DNA of 9,237 nt from Thermoplasmata archaeon. Lineage in GTDB: Archaea; Thermoplasmatota; Thermoplasmata; Thermoplasmatales; Thermoplasmataceae. Within the stretch, counting starts at the first letter, position 1, and every line of letters starts with the position of its first letter. Position numbers and translations under genes: made by a program. The stretch lies in assembly GCA_021819605.1 (NCBI GenBank), contig JAKAQT010000058.1:1-9237 (forward strand), given 5' to 3'. This document shows positions 1-5,921 of this stretch, piece after piece. The notes under the pieces are model-generated. The model did not search any database. It saw nothing but the letters and a program-made list of their open reading frames with translations, and had not been told where the DNA came from.

Positions 1-1197
1 GGGGAGGATCACTTCGAATTCAGAGAGATCGTCCAGTAGCTTCTCCCTGCTTTCCCCATGGCAGAGGATTATCTTCTCGGGGCTCACTGCCTTGGCAAAT
101 GAGATAAGATCATCATGGCCGGCGTGGGCGGACAGATCGAAGAATTCCACCTGCATGCTTGGCCTCAGCGGTACGCCCGCAATGTTTATTGTCCCTGTCT
201 CAACAAGGCTCCTTCCATTTGTGCCCTCCACCTGGTATCCCGTCAGGAATATTGCGCTCTTGTCATCATCGGCAAGCTTCTGGATATAGCCAAGGACAGG
301 GCCTCCGTCCAGCATTCCGGAGGTTGTTATTATGACGTCGTTCTCCAGGGCTGCTTCCCTCATCCTCCTGCCCCTAACCTGGCGTACACGGCCAACCTTG
401 CGCCTGAACTCTCCCCTTGATCTCAGGTATCCTGGCGTATTGAGGTATATGCCTGTTATGAGGTTGCCCATGCCGTCGACTGCTATCCTGTAGCCAAGGT
501 CTGCAAGAATCATGATGAGTTCCTGCGTCCTTCCAAGTGCGAAGGACGGAAGTATGACCTTGCCTCCGTTATCGACAACTTCCTTTATCCTGGACTTGAG
601 CCTTGCGATGACCTGCTGCCTGTCCTCGTGGTTTTTCCCGGCATATGTGCTCTCCATCACAAGTATGTCAGCCTTCACAGGCTTCCCGCCTACCAGAAGG
701 TTTGAATCCCTTGTATAGAGATCTCCAGTAACAAGGATCTTCTTGCTGTTCTCGAAAAGCCACGTGGAAGATCCCGGTATGTGGCCTGCCGAGTGCGGTG
801 TGGCATAGTACTTCCCCACCTGGACCGTGTCCTCATAGTGCACTGCGGTCAGCGATTCAAACATGGTATCAATATCTGTAACGTCAAACCTCTTGGGGTA
901 GCCCTCCAGATCCATTATCTTGATGGAATCGTTCAACAGCGGTTCCATGCTGTTAGCTGTCATTGTGGTTGTGTACAGGCTTGCTTTATCCCCATGATAA
1001 CACACCGGCAGTGCGCCTATATGATCCAGGTGTGCATGCGTTATGAATATGCCGTCTACGGGCTCGTAGGGCATTGGATACTGCGGAGGCTTCTCTGGAA
1101 CCACTCCGTAATCCACCATGAACCTGGTGCTATCATCCTGGAACTTTATTGCCAGCCTGCCAACTTCTTCTGCTCCTCCTAAAAACTTTACTTTCAT
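1..1197 (-). CDS. beta-CASP metallo-beta-lactamase ribonuclease, KH-less archaeal CPSF2-type; 3' end cut by the window edge
   Basis: Predicted zinc-dependent RNA endo/exonuclease of the archaeal CPSF/RNase J group, a cytosolic enzyme of RNA 3'-end processing and decay. From the ATG at 1197 the frame stays open for 399 codons to base 1. Visible motifs are the zinc motif HAHLDH (residues 54-59), PHSAGH (about 134-139), the GDL aspartate (D159), the beta-CASP acidic motif around E182 (VMES), SAH (H358) and HGE (H380-E382). The N-terminus MKVKFLGGAEEVGR starts directly with the lactamase fold. There is no room for the N-terminal KH domains of aCPSF1, and HAHLDH fits CPSF-type better than RNase J-type enzymes; this subgrouping is inference. 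Known members are a little over 400 residues, so only a short tail should be missing. It follows the MTA phosphorylase gene by 10 nt, and its ribosome binding site overlaps that gene's stop codon, which suggests cotranscription and perhaps translational coupling. Confidence 0.9.
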   Translation of the reverse strand, partial: MKVKFLGGAEEVGRLAIKFQDDSTRFMVDYGVVPEKPPQYPMPYEPVDGIFITHAHLDHIGALPVCYHGDKASLYTTTMTANSMEPLLNDSIKIMDLEGYPKRFDVTDIDTMFESLTAVHYEDTVQVGKYYATPHSAGHIPGSSTWLFENSKKILVTGDLYTRDSNLLVGGKPVKADILVMESTYAGKNHEDRQQVIARLKSRIKEVVDNGGKVILPSFALGRTQELIMILADLGYRIAVDGMGNLITGIYLNTPGYLRSRGEFRRKVGRVRQVRGRRMREAALENDVIITTSGMLDGGPVLGYIQKLADDDKSAIFLTGYQVEGTNGRSLVETGTINIAGVPLRPSMQVEFFDLSAHAGHDDLISFAKAVSPEKIILCHGESREKLLDDLSEFEVILP

Positions 1198-1205
1198 TCT
1201 GGTTT

Positions 1206-1210
1206 CCTCA
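1206..1210 (-). promoter_or_regulatory. Shine-Dalgarno sequence overlapping the upstream stop codon
   Basis: Read on the minus strand, the MTA phosphorylase stop TGA runs into GG, giving TGAGG. This is followed by 8 nt and then the nuclease ATG at 1197. GAGG pairs with the archaeal 16S 3' end at normal spacing. It supports the chosen start and a non-leaderless internal operon gene, unlike several promoter-proximal genes in the window. Confidence 0.6.
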
Positions 1211-1981
1211 CGCTTTTGCATCTTTAAGGCGATCTTTACAGTGACAATGCCTCTCTGAATTTATTATTGGTAATGATTCCATGATTATTCTGGTAACCTT
1301 ATCCTCGTTTTCCTTCATGATCCTGAAGACTTCTGCTGCCTCAACCGGTGTTTCCGACCAGACATCATAGTCAGTGACAGTTGCCAGGACGGAATAACAC
1401 ATTGACATTTCATCTGCCAGGTTGACTTCAGGAACTAGAGTCATGCCGATTATATCTGAAAACTGGCGGAACATCTTGGATTCAGACCTTGTGGAAAATC
1501 TTGGCCCTTCAATGGTCACATATGACCCGCCCATATGGGAATTCCGGTCTATCTTCCTTGAAACCTCGAAAATCTCCCTGTTCATTTCAGGGCAGAATGG
1601 GTCTGCCATGGATATGTGGTATACTTCAGGGCCGTCGTAAAAGGTAAGCTCCCTCTTCCTGGTGAAATCGATGAACTGATCGGGTATAACGACATGGCCA
1701 GGAGCAAGTTCCTCCTTCAGGGAACCTACAGCATTCACCCCTATGATTCTCTTCACACCAAGGCTGTTAAGTGCCCATATGTTGGCCCTGTAATTCACCT
1801 TGTGCGGCGGGATGGTGTGCTTTTTGCCGTGGCGGGGGACAAAAGCCACTTCCACGCCATTGATCTTTCCTACCTCAATTGGGGCTGAGGGTTTGCCGTA
1901 TGGGGTCTCTATATCAAAAGATTTTGGATTTTCAATGAGATTGTAGAGTCCGCTTCCTCCAATAATTCCTATGTAAACCAT
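1208..1981 (-). CDS. mtnP: S-methyl-5'-thioadenosine phosphorylase (family 2 nucleoside phosphorylase)
   Basis: Predicted to cleave methylthioadenosine with phosphate into adenine and 5-methylthioribose 1-phosphate, salvaging the by-product of polyamine synthesis in the cytosol. The 257 residues are full length for the family. Motifs include GGSGLY (8-13, phosphate loop), RHGKKHTIPPH (50-60), NAVGSL (83-88), TIEGPRFSTRSES (156-168), the GMT methionine at 180 (ribose side) and TDYDVW (203-208). The aspartates of the last motif are those associated with 6-aminopurine rather than 6-oxopurine use, which favours MTA over inosine or guanosine. A CHC motif at 246-248 resembles the C-terminal CxC disulfide described in thermostable archaeal homologues. 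Upstream are a TATA-like element and a short GTGAT (1985-1989) complementary to the 16S 3' end but rather close to the ATG. It heads an apparent operon with the beta-CASP nuclease. A broad-specificity purine phosphorylase is the main alternative. Confidence 0.93.
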   Translation of the reverse strand: MVYIGIIGGSGLYNLIENPKSFDIETPYGKPSAPIEVGKINGVEVAFVPRHGKKHTIPPHKVNYRANIWALNSLGVKRIIGVNAVGSLKEELAPGHVVIPDQFIDFTRKRELTFYDGPEVYHISMADPFCPEMNREIFEVSRKIDRNSHMGGSYVTIEGPRFSTRSESKMFRQFSDIIGMTLVPEVNLADEMSMCYSVLATVTDYDVWSETPVEAAEVFRIMKENEDKVTRIIMESLPIINSERHCHCKDRLKDAKA

Positions 1982-2024
1982 GCTATCACTGTGTCAAGTA
2001 CCTTTTTCACGCTATTAAATGATA

Positions 2025-2032
2025 ATATTTAA
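2025..2032 (-). promoter_or_regulatory. TATA box for the mtnP-nuclease operon
   Basis: The minus strand reads TTAAATAT, centred about 47 nt before the mtnP ATG at 1981. A start site some 25 nt downstream would leave a leader of about 20 nt, enough to include the GTGAT ribosome-binding candidate. This is position and sequence evidence only. Confidence 0.5.
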
Positions 2033-2084
2033 CTTATGCGAGCAACCTTCTCGCCCTCGAAAATAATTACGGGCAGGAGACCAA

Positions 2085-2234
2085 TCAGGATTTTTCGATC
2101 TTTTTCTTCAGGTCGGCGATCTCTGCCTGAAGCTCCTTGTTCATGGGATTGTGTTTTGCCCTCGCCTCAAGCTCCTCAAGCTTCATCTCAAGACTCTTCT
2201 TCTTCCTGGTCAAATCTCTTTTGCTTAGCCCCAT
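2085..2234 (-). CDS. small charged coiled-coil protein, 49 aa, unknown function
   Basis: No family is recognised. The protein starts MGLSKRDLTRKKKSLEMKLE, continues with a glutamate/lysine-rich helix and ends DLKKKIEKS. Leucine and other apolar residues recur at heptad-like spacing (L15, L19, L22, then L35, I39, L42, I46). The two helical stretches are split by HNPMN (28-32), so a helical hairpin or short antiparallel coiled coil is likely. There is no signal peptide or membrane segment. The codon pattern (GAG, AAG, CTT, AGG) matches the neighbouring real genes. A TATA-like TTTAAGTA is centred 28 nt before the ATG, which suggests a nearly leaderless mRNA. The only upstream in-phase alternative is an ATG two codons before a TAA, so it is unusable. 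It lies 103 nt upstream of the mtnP start on the same strand, with a separate promoter between them. Good protein-like composition, unknown role. Confidence 0.7.
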   Translation of the reverse strand: MGLSKRDLTRKKKSLEMKLEELEARAKHNPMNKELQAEIADLKKKIEKS

Positions 2235-2258
2235 CTTCCCTTCTTGTTATGCCATCCC

Positions 2259-2266
2259 TACTTAAA
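2259..2266 (-). promoter_or_regulatory. TATA box of the small coiled-coil gene
   Basis: The minus strand reads GCATTTAAGTAGGG, with TTTAAGTA at these positions. Its centre is about 28 nt from the ATG at 2234, so initiation would fall within a few bases of the start codon. This supports expression of the short ORF as a leaderless or near-leaderless message. Confidence 0.5.
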
Positions 2267-2389
2267 TGCTTTCCCTGAACAGGCAAAAATAATTTCAGTG
2301 GAGCAACGCGGCAGCTAATATACGCATAATAAAGTGACATGAGGCAGGAGCTATGCGGGTTTTCCCGGAATTGCCGCTAACATGTAGAA

Positions 2390-2400
2390 AATTATTCATA
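2390..2400 (+). promoter_or_regulatory. possible TATA element for the membrane protein gene
   Basis: An A/T stretch (AATTATTCATA) is centred about 28 nt before the ATG at 2424. No Shine-Dalgarno sequence is evident, so a short leader is plausible. The match to a TATA consensus is only moderate. The rest of the gap from 2267 to 2423 shows nothing I can support. Confidence 0.3.
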
Positions 2401-2423
2401 TTCCCGGCCAATCACAAGATGAG

Positions 2424-3107
2424 ATGTTTATTGAACCTGCCATCCTGCTTGCTGCCCTTGGAATAACGCTTCTCGAGATGTCCGAAGCATCGGCTGTGGC
2501 TCTTGCACTGCATGGAGATTCAAGGTCAAACATTCCTTTCTTTGCAGTTGCCCTTGGGGTAATTGTAATCCTTATTCCCACTGCCGTTGCGGGAAATTTC
2601 ATTGCACTGTTCCCGCTTTTCTACGTCAGGATTGCATCTGCAACTCTACTTTTGTATTTCGGCCAGCGGCTTATGAAAAGCGCAAAGCGATCCATGAAGT
2701 TCCAGCGCATCGGCTTTCCGCCCGGAGGACATGGCGATACGGGCAGGAGCGTTGCGAGCACAGCGTTCTCCGTGGGAGTTGTGGAGGCATTTGAGGCCGC
2801 CATTGTCCTTGTAGCCCTGTTTCCTGAGAATTACGATTCGACCCTTATGGGGCTTGTTATAGGCATCGTGGCAGTTGTTGCGGCAGCATACATACTAAGG
2901 AGCCAGATAAGGAAGGTCAAGCAGGCAAACATGAAGGTGGCAGTATCTGCTTTGCTGCTGTCGTTCTCACTGTTCTGGTACATTGAATCAGTGAGAGCCA
3001 TAGACGATCTGTTCCTCCTGCCTTTCTTTGCAGGCTTCTTCCTGCTTGTGTACTACTATTCCACAAGAAACCTGCCTCCTGCCACCTCCGCCAGGTCGCC
3101 AAATTGA
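2424..3107 (+). CDS. polytopic membrane protein with duplicated ExxEA motif, possible cation transporter
   Basis: Integral membrane protein of 227 residues with about six or seven hydrophobic helices (roughly 5-28, 37-55, 58-80, 112-132, 140-157, 171-188 and 196-212). Two helices carry related acidic motifs: LLEMSEASAVALAL (16-29, E18 and E21) and GVVEAFEAAIVLVAL (118-132, E121 and E124). The spacing suggests an internal duplication, with the charged, glycine-rich loop near residues 85-110 as the linker. Paired acidic motifs in a duplicated fold recall the GDT1/TMEM165 and FTR1 metal-transport families, but neither canonical motif (ELGDKT, REGLE) is present, so cation transport is inference. 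The start is well fixed: an in-frame TAG lies at 2385 and no other start codon lies between. The gene converges with the PINA-type ATPase gene, leaving 15 bp between their stops. Confidence 0.8.
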   Translation: MFIEPAILLAALGITLLEMSEASAVALALHGDSRSNIPFFAVALGVIVILIPTAVAGNFIALFPLFYVRIASATLLLYFGQRLMKSAKRSMKFQRIGFPPGGHGDTGRSVASTAFSVGVVEAFEAAIVLVALFPENYDSTLMGLVIGIVAVVAAAYILRSQIRKVKQANMKVAVSALLLSFSLFWYIESVRAIDDLFLLPFFAGFFLLVYYYSTRNLPPATSARSPN

Positions 3108-3122
3108 TGGGCGTCCTGTTTC

Positions 3123-4919
3123 TTATCTTCTTGCCGGCGAGAAGAATATCTTCTTTCCTTCTTTTATGTAGTTGTAGAGGGCAGCACCTGTATCGCTGGC
3201 TATCTTTATCCTCACAATCCCCTTGTTGGAACTCTTCGCCTGGAGTACAAGTATGTTGTCTACGTAGAACCTTACATCCATGTTAGGCTCGCCAACGGTC
3301 AGGTAGATTATCCTGTTCTTGATCTCGGTGTAAGCTTCCTGCCTCTGCTCCTCCTGGGATTCCTCAAGAGGTTCAACCTCTATTCTCACACCGAGGCGCT
3401 TCTCCAGTTCTGAGATTGTTGCGCCCTTCTTGCCTATAAGACGGGAAATGCTTGCTTCATCCACCTGGACAAGTATCCTGTTCTCCCCTACCATCTTCAC
3501 CACAACTCTTCCCGAGCCGGTGATGCGCCTTATCTCCTGGACTATGCGATCCTCTGCAAGCTTGAAGAAAGAACCTCTTTCAGGGCTCTTCTGGACCGGC
3601 ACCACCACGATCTGTTCCCCGAATGTGTAAATCTCGAAGACAGTTGCCTGGCTGAAGAAATCCCTGACCTCTATCACGGGACGCGCAAGGTCCTCCTCCT
3701 GCATTCCGCTTGGAACCTTGACAGAGTACTGCGTAACCAGGACTGATGCAACGGCTCCCCTTTCGATGAATATGATTGTGTCCACAACCTGTGGAATCAT
3801 CCCAAGCTCTATCCTTCCAATGAATCTCTGGATTGCATCTATGCCGCGGGTGGCATGGACAACACCTATCATGCCCACGCCTGCCAGCCTGAGATCGGAA
3901 TACACATGAAAGTCGTTTGTCACTCTCATCTCGTCGAAAACCGTATAATCCTCCCTCACAAGAAGAAGAATGTCACCGGTCTTTTCCATGGACCCTTCAA
4001 GCCCCGTGTACTGTGTGATTTCCTTTGAGACCTGCAGGTCCCTTGGCCTTTCCATGGTCTTCACCACCTTTCCAAGTGAACTGAGGTATTCCGCAAGTGC
4101 CTGGACAAATGTGCTCTTGCCTGCCCCGGGACCTCCTGCCACAAGAACTCCGTTTGCCTGGTTTTTCAGCCTTTCCAGAAGCTCAGGCCTTAATTTGTAG
4201 TCATCAATGGAGAGTTTTACAATGGGCCTCACTGCAGTTATCTCAAGATCATCGGAAAAAGGAGGTCTTGTTATGACTATACGTATGTTGTGGAGCTGGA
4301 TGACGGTTGCTCCCCGTGCGTCCATCTCAATGAATGAATCATCCTCGTTCCTGCCTCTCTTCACAATATGGTTGGCTATTTCCTCAAGGTCTCCCCTTGT
4401 TATTTTGTAGTGGAGCTTCTCATACTTGATTTCTCCGGGAGGACCCCTCTTGAGGACGGGTTCCATTTCTGCCTTGAGATGGACCGAACTTGTTATCTCA
4501 TCAAAAAATTCCTCGATGTTCTTTGGTTCCCTCGTATCTGGCGCAATATATTCAACCCTGATGCCCTTTATCAGAGCAATATCCCTCTGTATCTGGTCTC
4601 CGGTAACAAGAGTTGCATCATTCTCAAATGCCACCATCCTGATGATCTCGTCAATCTCGCCGCTCTTGGCCCGCTTTATCTGCCAGTCTGCCGGCCTGCG
4701 ACCCTGTATTTCCACATAGATAATGCCATCATCAGCCATTTTCCTGATTTTTTTCAGCTCCTCAAGGGCCGCAAAACCTATTGACTTTCCTTCATTTGCC
4801 TGATGCTCCACCTCCGACATCATGGCTTCAGAAAGTATCACTCTGCATTCCGACTGCCGGGAAAGAAATGAAGTAAACCTGCCATCAATGATCACTGAAG
4901 TATCTGGAACGTAATCCAC
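3123..4919 (-). CDS. PIN domain, VirB11/PilT-type ATPase and KH domain protein (COG1855, PINA-like)
   Basis: Large archaeal ATPase of 598 residues. The N-terminal PIN domain has acidic residues D6, D12, E36, D90, D101 and D108 (DTSVIIDG, EVEHQ, TLVTGD). A linker leads to a VirB11/PilT-like ATPase core with Walker A GGPGAGKST (262-270), Walker B TVFDEM (D329, E330) and a histidine box GVVHATRG (352-359). A KH domain follows, with the GKKG loop at 496-499, then a basic C-terminal tail. This order is that of COG1855. Its Sulfolobus member PINA is reported to be a hexameric ATPase that promotes Holliday-junction branch migration with Hjm and Hjc, so a role in recombination or fork repair is inferred. 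All catalytic motifs are intact. The start is GTG: a TAA lies two codons upstream and the next ATG would delete much of the PIN domain. It is transcribed divergently from the ligase-like gene at 4969. Confidence 0.93.
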   Translation of the reverse strand: MDYVPDTSVIIDGRFTSFLSRQSECRVILSEAMMSEVEHQANEGKSIGFAALEELKKIRKMADDGIIYVEIQGRRPADWQIKRAKSGEIDEIIRMVAFENDATLVTGDQIQRDIALIKGIRVEYIAPDTREPKNIEEFFDEITSSVHLKAEMEPVLKRGPPGEIKYEKLHYKITRGDLEEIANHIVKRGRNEDDSFIEMDARGATVIQLHNIRIVITRPPFSDDLEITAVRPIVKLSIDDYKLRPELLERLKNQANGVLVAGGPGAGKSTFVQALAEYLSSLGKVVKTMERPRDLQVSKEITQYTGLEGSMEKTGDILLLVREDYTVFDEMRVTNDFHVYSDLRLAGVGMIGVVHATRGIDAIQRFIGRIELGMIPQVVDTIIFIERGAVASVLVTQYSVKVPSGMQEEDLARPVIEVRDFFSQATVFEIYTFGEQIVVVPVQKSPERGSFFKLAEDRIVQEIRRITGSGRVVVKMVGENRILVQVDEASISRLIGKKGATISELEKRLGVRIEVEPLEESQEEQRQEAYTEIKNRIIYLTVGEPNMDVRFYVDNILVLQAKSSNKGIVRIKIASDTGAALYNYIKEGKKIFFSPARR

Positions 4920-4938
4920 GGGTTAGATAGTATTCATA

Positions 4939-4948
4939 ATTATATAAT
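4939..4948. promoter_or_regulatory. palindromic, apparently bidirectional TATA box
   Basis: ATTATATAAT is a perfect 10-bp palindrome in the 49-bp gap between two divergent genes. Its centre lies about 24.5 nt from the GTG at 4919 (minus) and 25.5 nt from the ATG at 4969 (plus), the usual archaeal TATA-to-start-site distance in both directions. Neither gene has a clear Shine-Dalgarno sequence, so both messages are predicted to be leaderless. No second TATA-like element is visible in the gap. Confidence 0.65.
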
Positions 4949-4968
4949 CAGATCGAATAGGGCGGGCA

Positions 4969-5688
4969 ATGGATTCCATCCGATGCGAAGACCCTTTTTC
5001 CAGGAAGCTTGCAGAAATTATTCGGGAAACATTTCCTGACATAATTCCACCTGATTCGGCCCTTGGATTTTCCGGGGGCATAGACAGTTCACTCATCAAT
5101 TTCATAGCTGGAAACAGGCTTCACCCTTACAATGTAAGCGTTCCAGGATCAAGAGACCTCTCCAATGCAACAATGGTGTCTGAACGCCTGGGATTCAAGT
5201 TCACACACATCGATCCCAGTGGGCTGGACATAAAAAAATACAGGGAAATGGTACGTGAGGCAGACCCTGGAATCTCAGAATCAGATATGGGCTATGAGGT
5301 TGTTCTTGCCATCCTTCTGGACAGTATTGACGAAGAATACCTTGTTACCGGACAGGGATCTGATGAACTGTTTTACGGATACAGGCGCTTCATTGATAAT
5401 CCTGACCTCACCAATGAGGCACACATGAAAAAACTTTACAGTTCGACACTTCCCAGGGAAGCAAGGCTGGCCAGCATCATGGGAAAGAAGCTTGTAACAC
5501 CATACCTGATTCCTGAAATCCTCAGGGTTATGGAAGGAGCCCAGAGAGAACAGAATATAAGGGGGAACACAAATAAACTCATGCTCAGGCAGGCAGCCGT
5601 ATGCCTTGGTTATCCAGTAGATCTGGCAATGATTCCTAAGAAGGCAGCACAGTACGGCTCGGGAATTCAGAAACTCATCAGGCAGTGA
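4969..5688 (+). CDS. stand-alone asparagine-synthetase-type PP-loop ATPase domain protein
   Basis: ATP-pyrophosphatase-fold protein of 239 residues matching the C-terminal, ATP-using domain of AsnB. This chemistry adenylates a carboxylate and amidates it with ammonia. Motifs are the PP-loop LGFSGGIDSS (32-41), GQGSDELFYGYRRF (128-141, the counterpart of the AsnB GxGxDELFGGY motif), LVTPYL (175-180) and PKKAAQYGSG (223-232). The N-terminal glutaminase domain with its catalytic Cys2 is absent, and the protein begins close to the synthetase fold, so free ammonia, a partner amidotransferase or another nucleophile must be used if it is active. AsnB proteins usually exceed 500 residues. Whether the product is asparagine or another amide cannot be read from the sequence. 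The start ATG is 25 nt from the shared TATA box with no ribosome binding site, and the gene appears monocistronic. Confidence 0.85.
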   Translation: MDSIRCEDPFSRKLAEIIRETFPDIIPPDSALGFSGGIDSSLINFIAGNRLHPYNVSVPGSRDLSNATMVSERLGFKFTHIDPSGLDIKKYREMVREADPGISESDMGYEVVLAILLDSIDEEYLVTGQGSDELFYGYRRFIDNPDLTNEAHMKKLYSSTLPREARLASIMGKKLVTPYLIPEILRVMEGAQREQNIRGNTNKLMLRQAAVCLGYPVDLAMIPKKAAQYGSGIQKLIRQ

Positions 5689-5738
5689 GCTGGTTCATCG
5701 TCAATGTCGTTGAATTAATTTCTACTGGATGAAACAGC
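5689..5738 (+). repeat. imperfect inverted repeat directly after the synthetase-like gene
   Basis: The arms GCTGGTTCATC (5689-5699) and GATGAAACAGC (5728-5738) pair at 10 of 11 positions. A small inner stem TCAA/TTGA (5701-5704 with 5710-5713) sits inside the loop. The first arm begins on the base after the TGA stop. There is no run of T downstream, so it may be a 3'-UTR stabilising or processing hairpin rather than a classical archaeal terminator. Confidence 0.45.
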
Positions 5739-5771
5739 ATTTATGCGCAATTCCGATTAGTCATTCTTAGC

Positions 5772-5831
5772 ATGCCTGCAAACAGAGGAGCGATGTCCTC
5801 GGGAAACGTCTCGGATCTGGGTTCTAGGTAG
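5772..5831 (+). other. 19-codon ORF, possible minigene or gene remnant
   Basis: The reading frame encodes MPANRGAMSSGNVSDLGSR and then TAG. An internal ATG at 5793 is preceded by GAGGAG at ribosome-binding distance, and a weak TATA-like TTTATG lies about 30 nt before the first ATG. The bases here are richer in G/C than the flanks, as in coding DNA. I recognise no family. It could be a true tiny peptide, the start of a gene whose body was deleted, or chance. Confidence 0.25.
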
Positions 5832-5860
5832 CGTGAAATCTTATGATGTCCACAATAGGC

Positions 5861-5868
5861 TATTTAAA
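5861..5868 (+). promoter_or_regulatory. orphan TATA box leading into an 11-codon ORF
   Basis: TATTTAAA is centred about 26 nt before the ATG at 5891, the spacing of a leaderless archaeal promoter. The frame from that ATG reads MRIIPKNALIN and stops at TGA (5924-5926), which overlaps the antisense ABC remnant. The promoter may be left over from a gene whose body has been lost, or it may drive a short antisense RNA into the pseudogene. Confidence 0.35.
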
Positions 5869-5888
5869 TGGTATGAATTCCATTTTTG

Positions 5889-5921
5889 TTATGAGGATAA
5901 TTCCTAAGAATGCCCTCATAA
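5889..5921. repeat. 8-bp inverted repeat hairpin across the ABC remnant stop codon
   Basis: TTATGAGG (5889-5896) pairs perfectly with CCTCATAA (5914-5921). Inside the loop ATTC (5900-5903) pairs with GAAT (5908-5911) around a CTAA tetraloop. The right arm contains the stop codon of the minus-strand ABC remnant. A T-run (5883-5887) lies on the plus strand just before the left arm, so it would be an A-run in the minus transcript and is not a U-type terminator for that gene. Function unknown. Confidence 0.4.

Noticed and set aside
92..1182. Several plus-strand open frames of 65-133 codons
   Set aside because: They lie opposite the beta-CASP nuclease, whose frame carries all family motifs. Their translations show cysteine-rich or low-complexity, non-family sequence.
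2038..2054. Hairpin GCGAG/CTCGC with a 7-nt loop near the mtnP promoter
   Set aside because: The stem is only 5 bp and there is no T-run. It is too short to call an operator or terminator.
3430..4784. Plus-strand open frames opposite the PINA-type gene
   Set aside because: They are antisense shadows of a gene with intact PIN, Walker and KH motifs. None shows a domain or a promoter.
4923..5105. 60-codon minus-strand frame at the divergent promoter
   Set aside because: It overlaps the start of the ligase-like gene and the TATA element, and has no recognisable sequence. It is better explained as a shadow.
5866..5887. AAATGG/CCATTT stem followed by a short T-run, terminator-like
   Set aside because: It has 6 bp of mostly A-T pairing and overlaps the better-supported orphan TATA box, and no convincing gene ends just upstream on the plus strand.
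5740..5915. Possible tRNA or C/D box RNA in the intergenic gap
   Set aside because: A GGTTCTAGG and an ATGATG resemble T-loop and C-box fragments, but no acceptor stem, cloverleaf or D-box CTGA at the right spacing is present.
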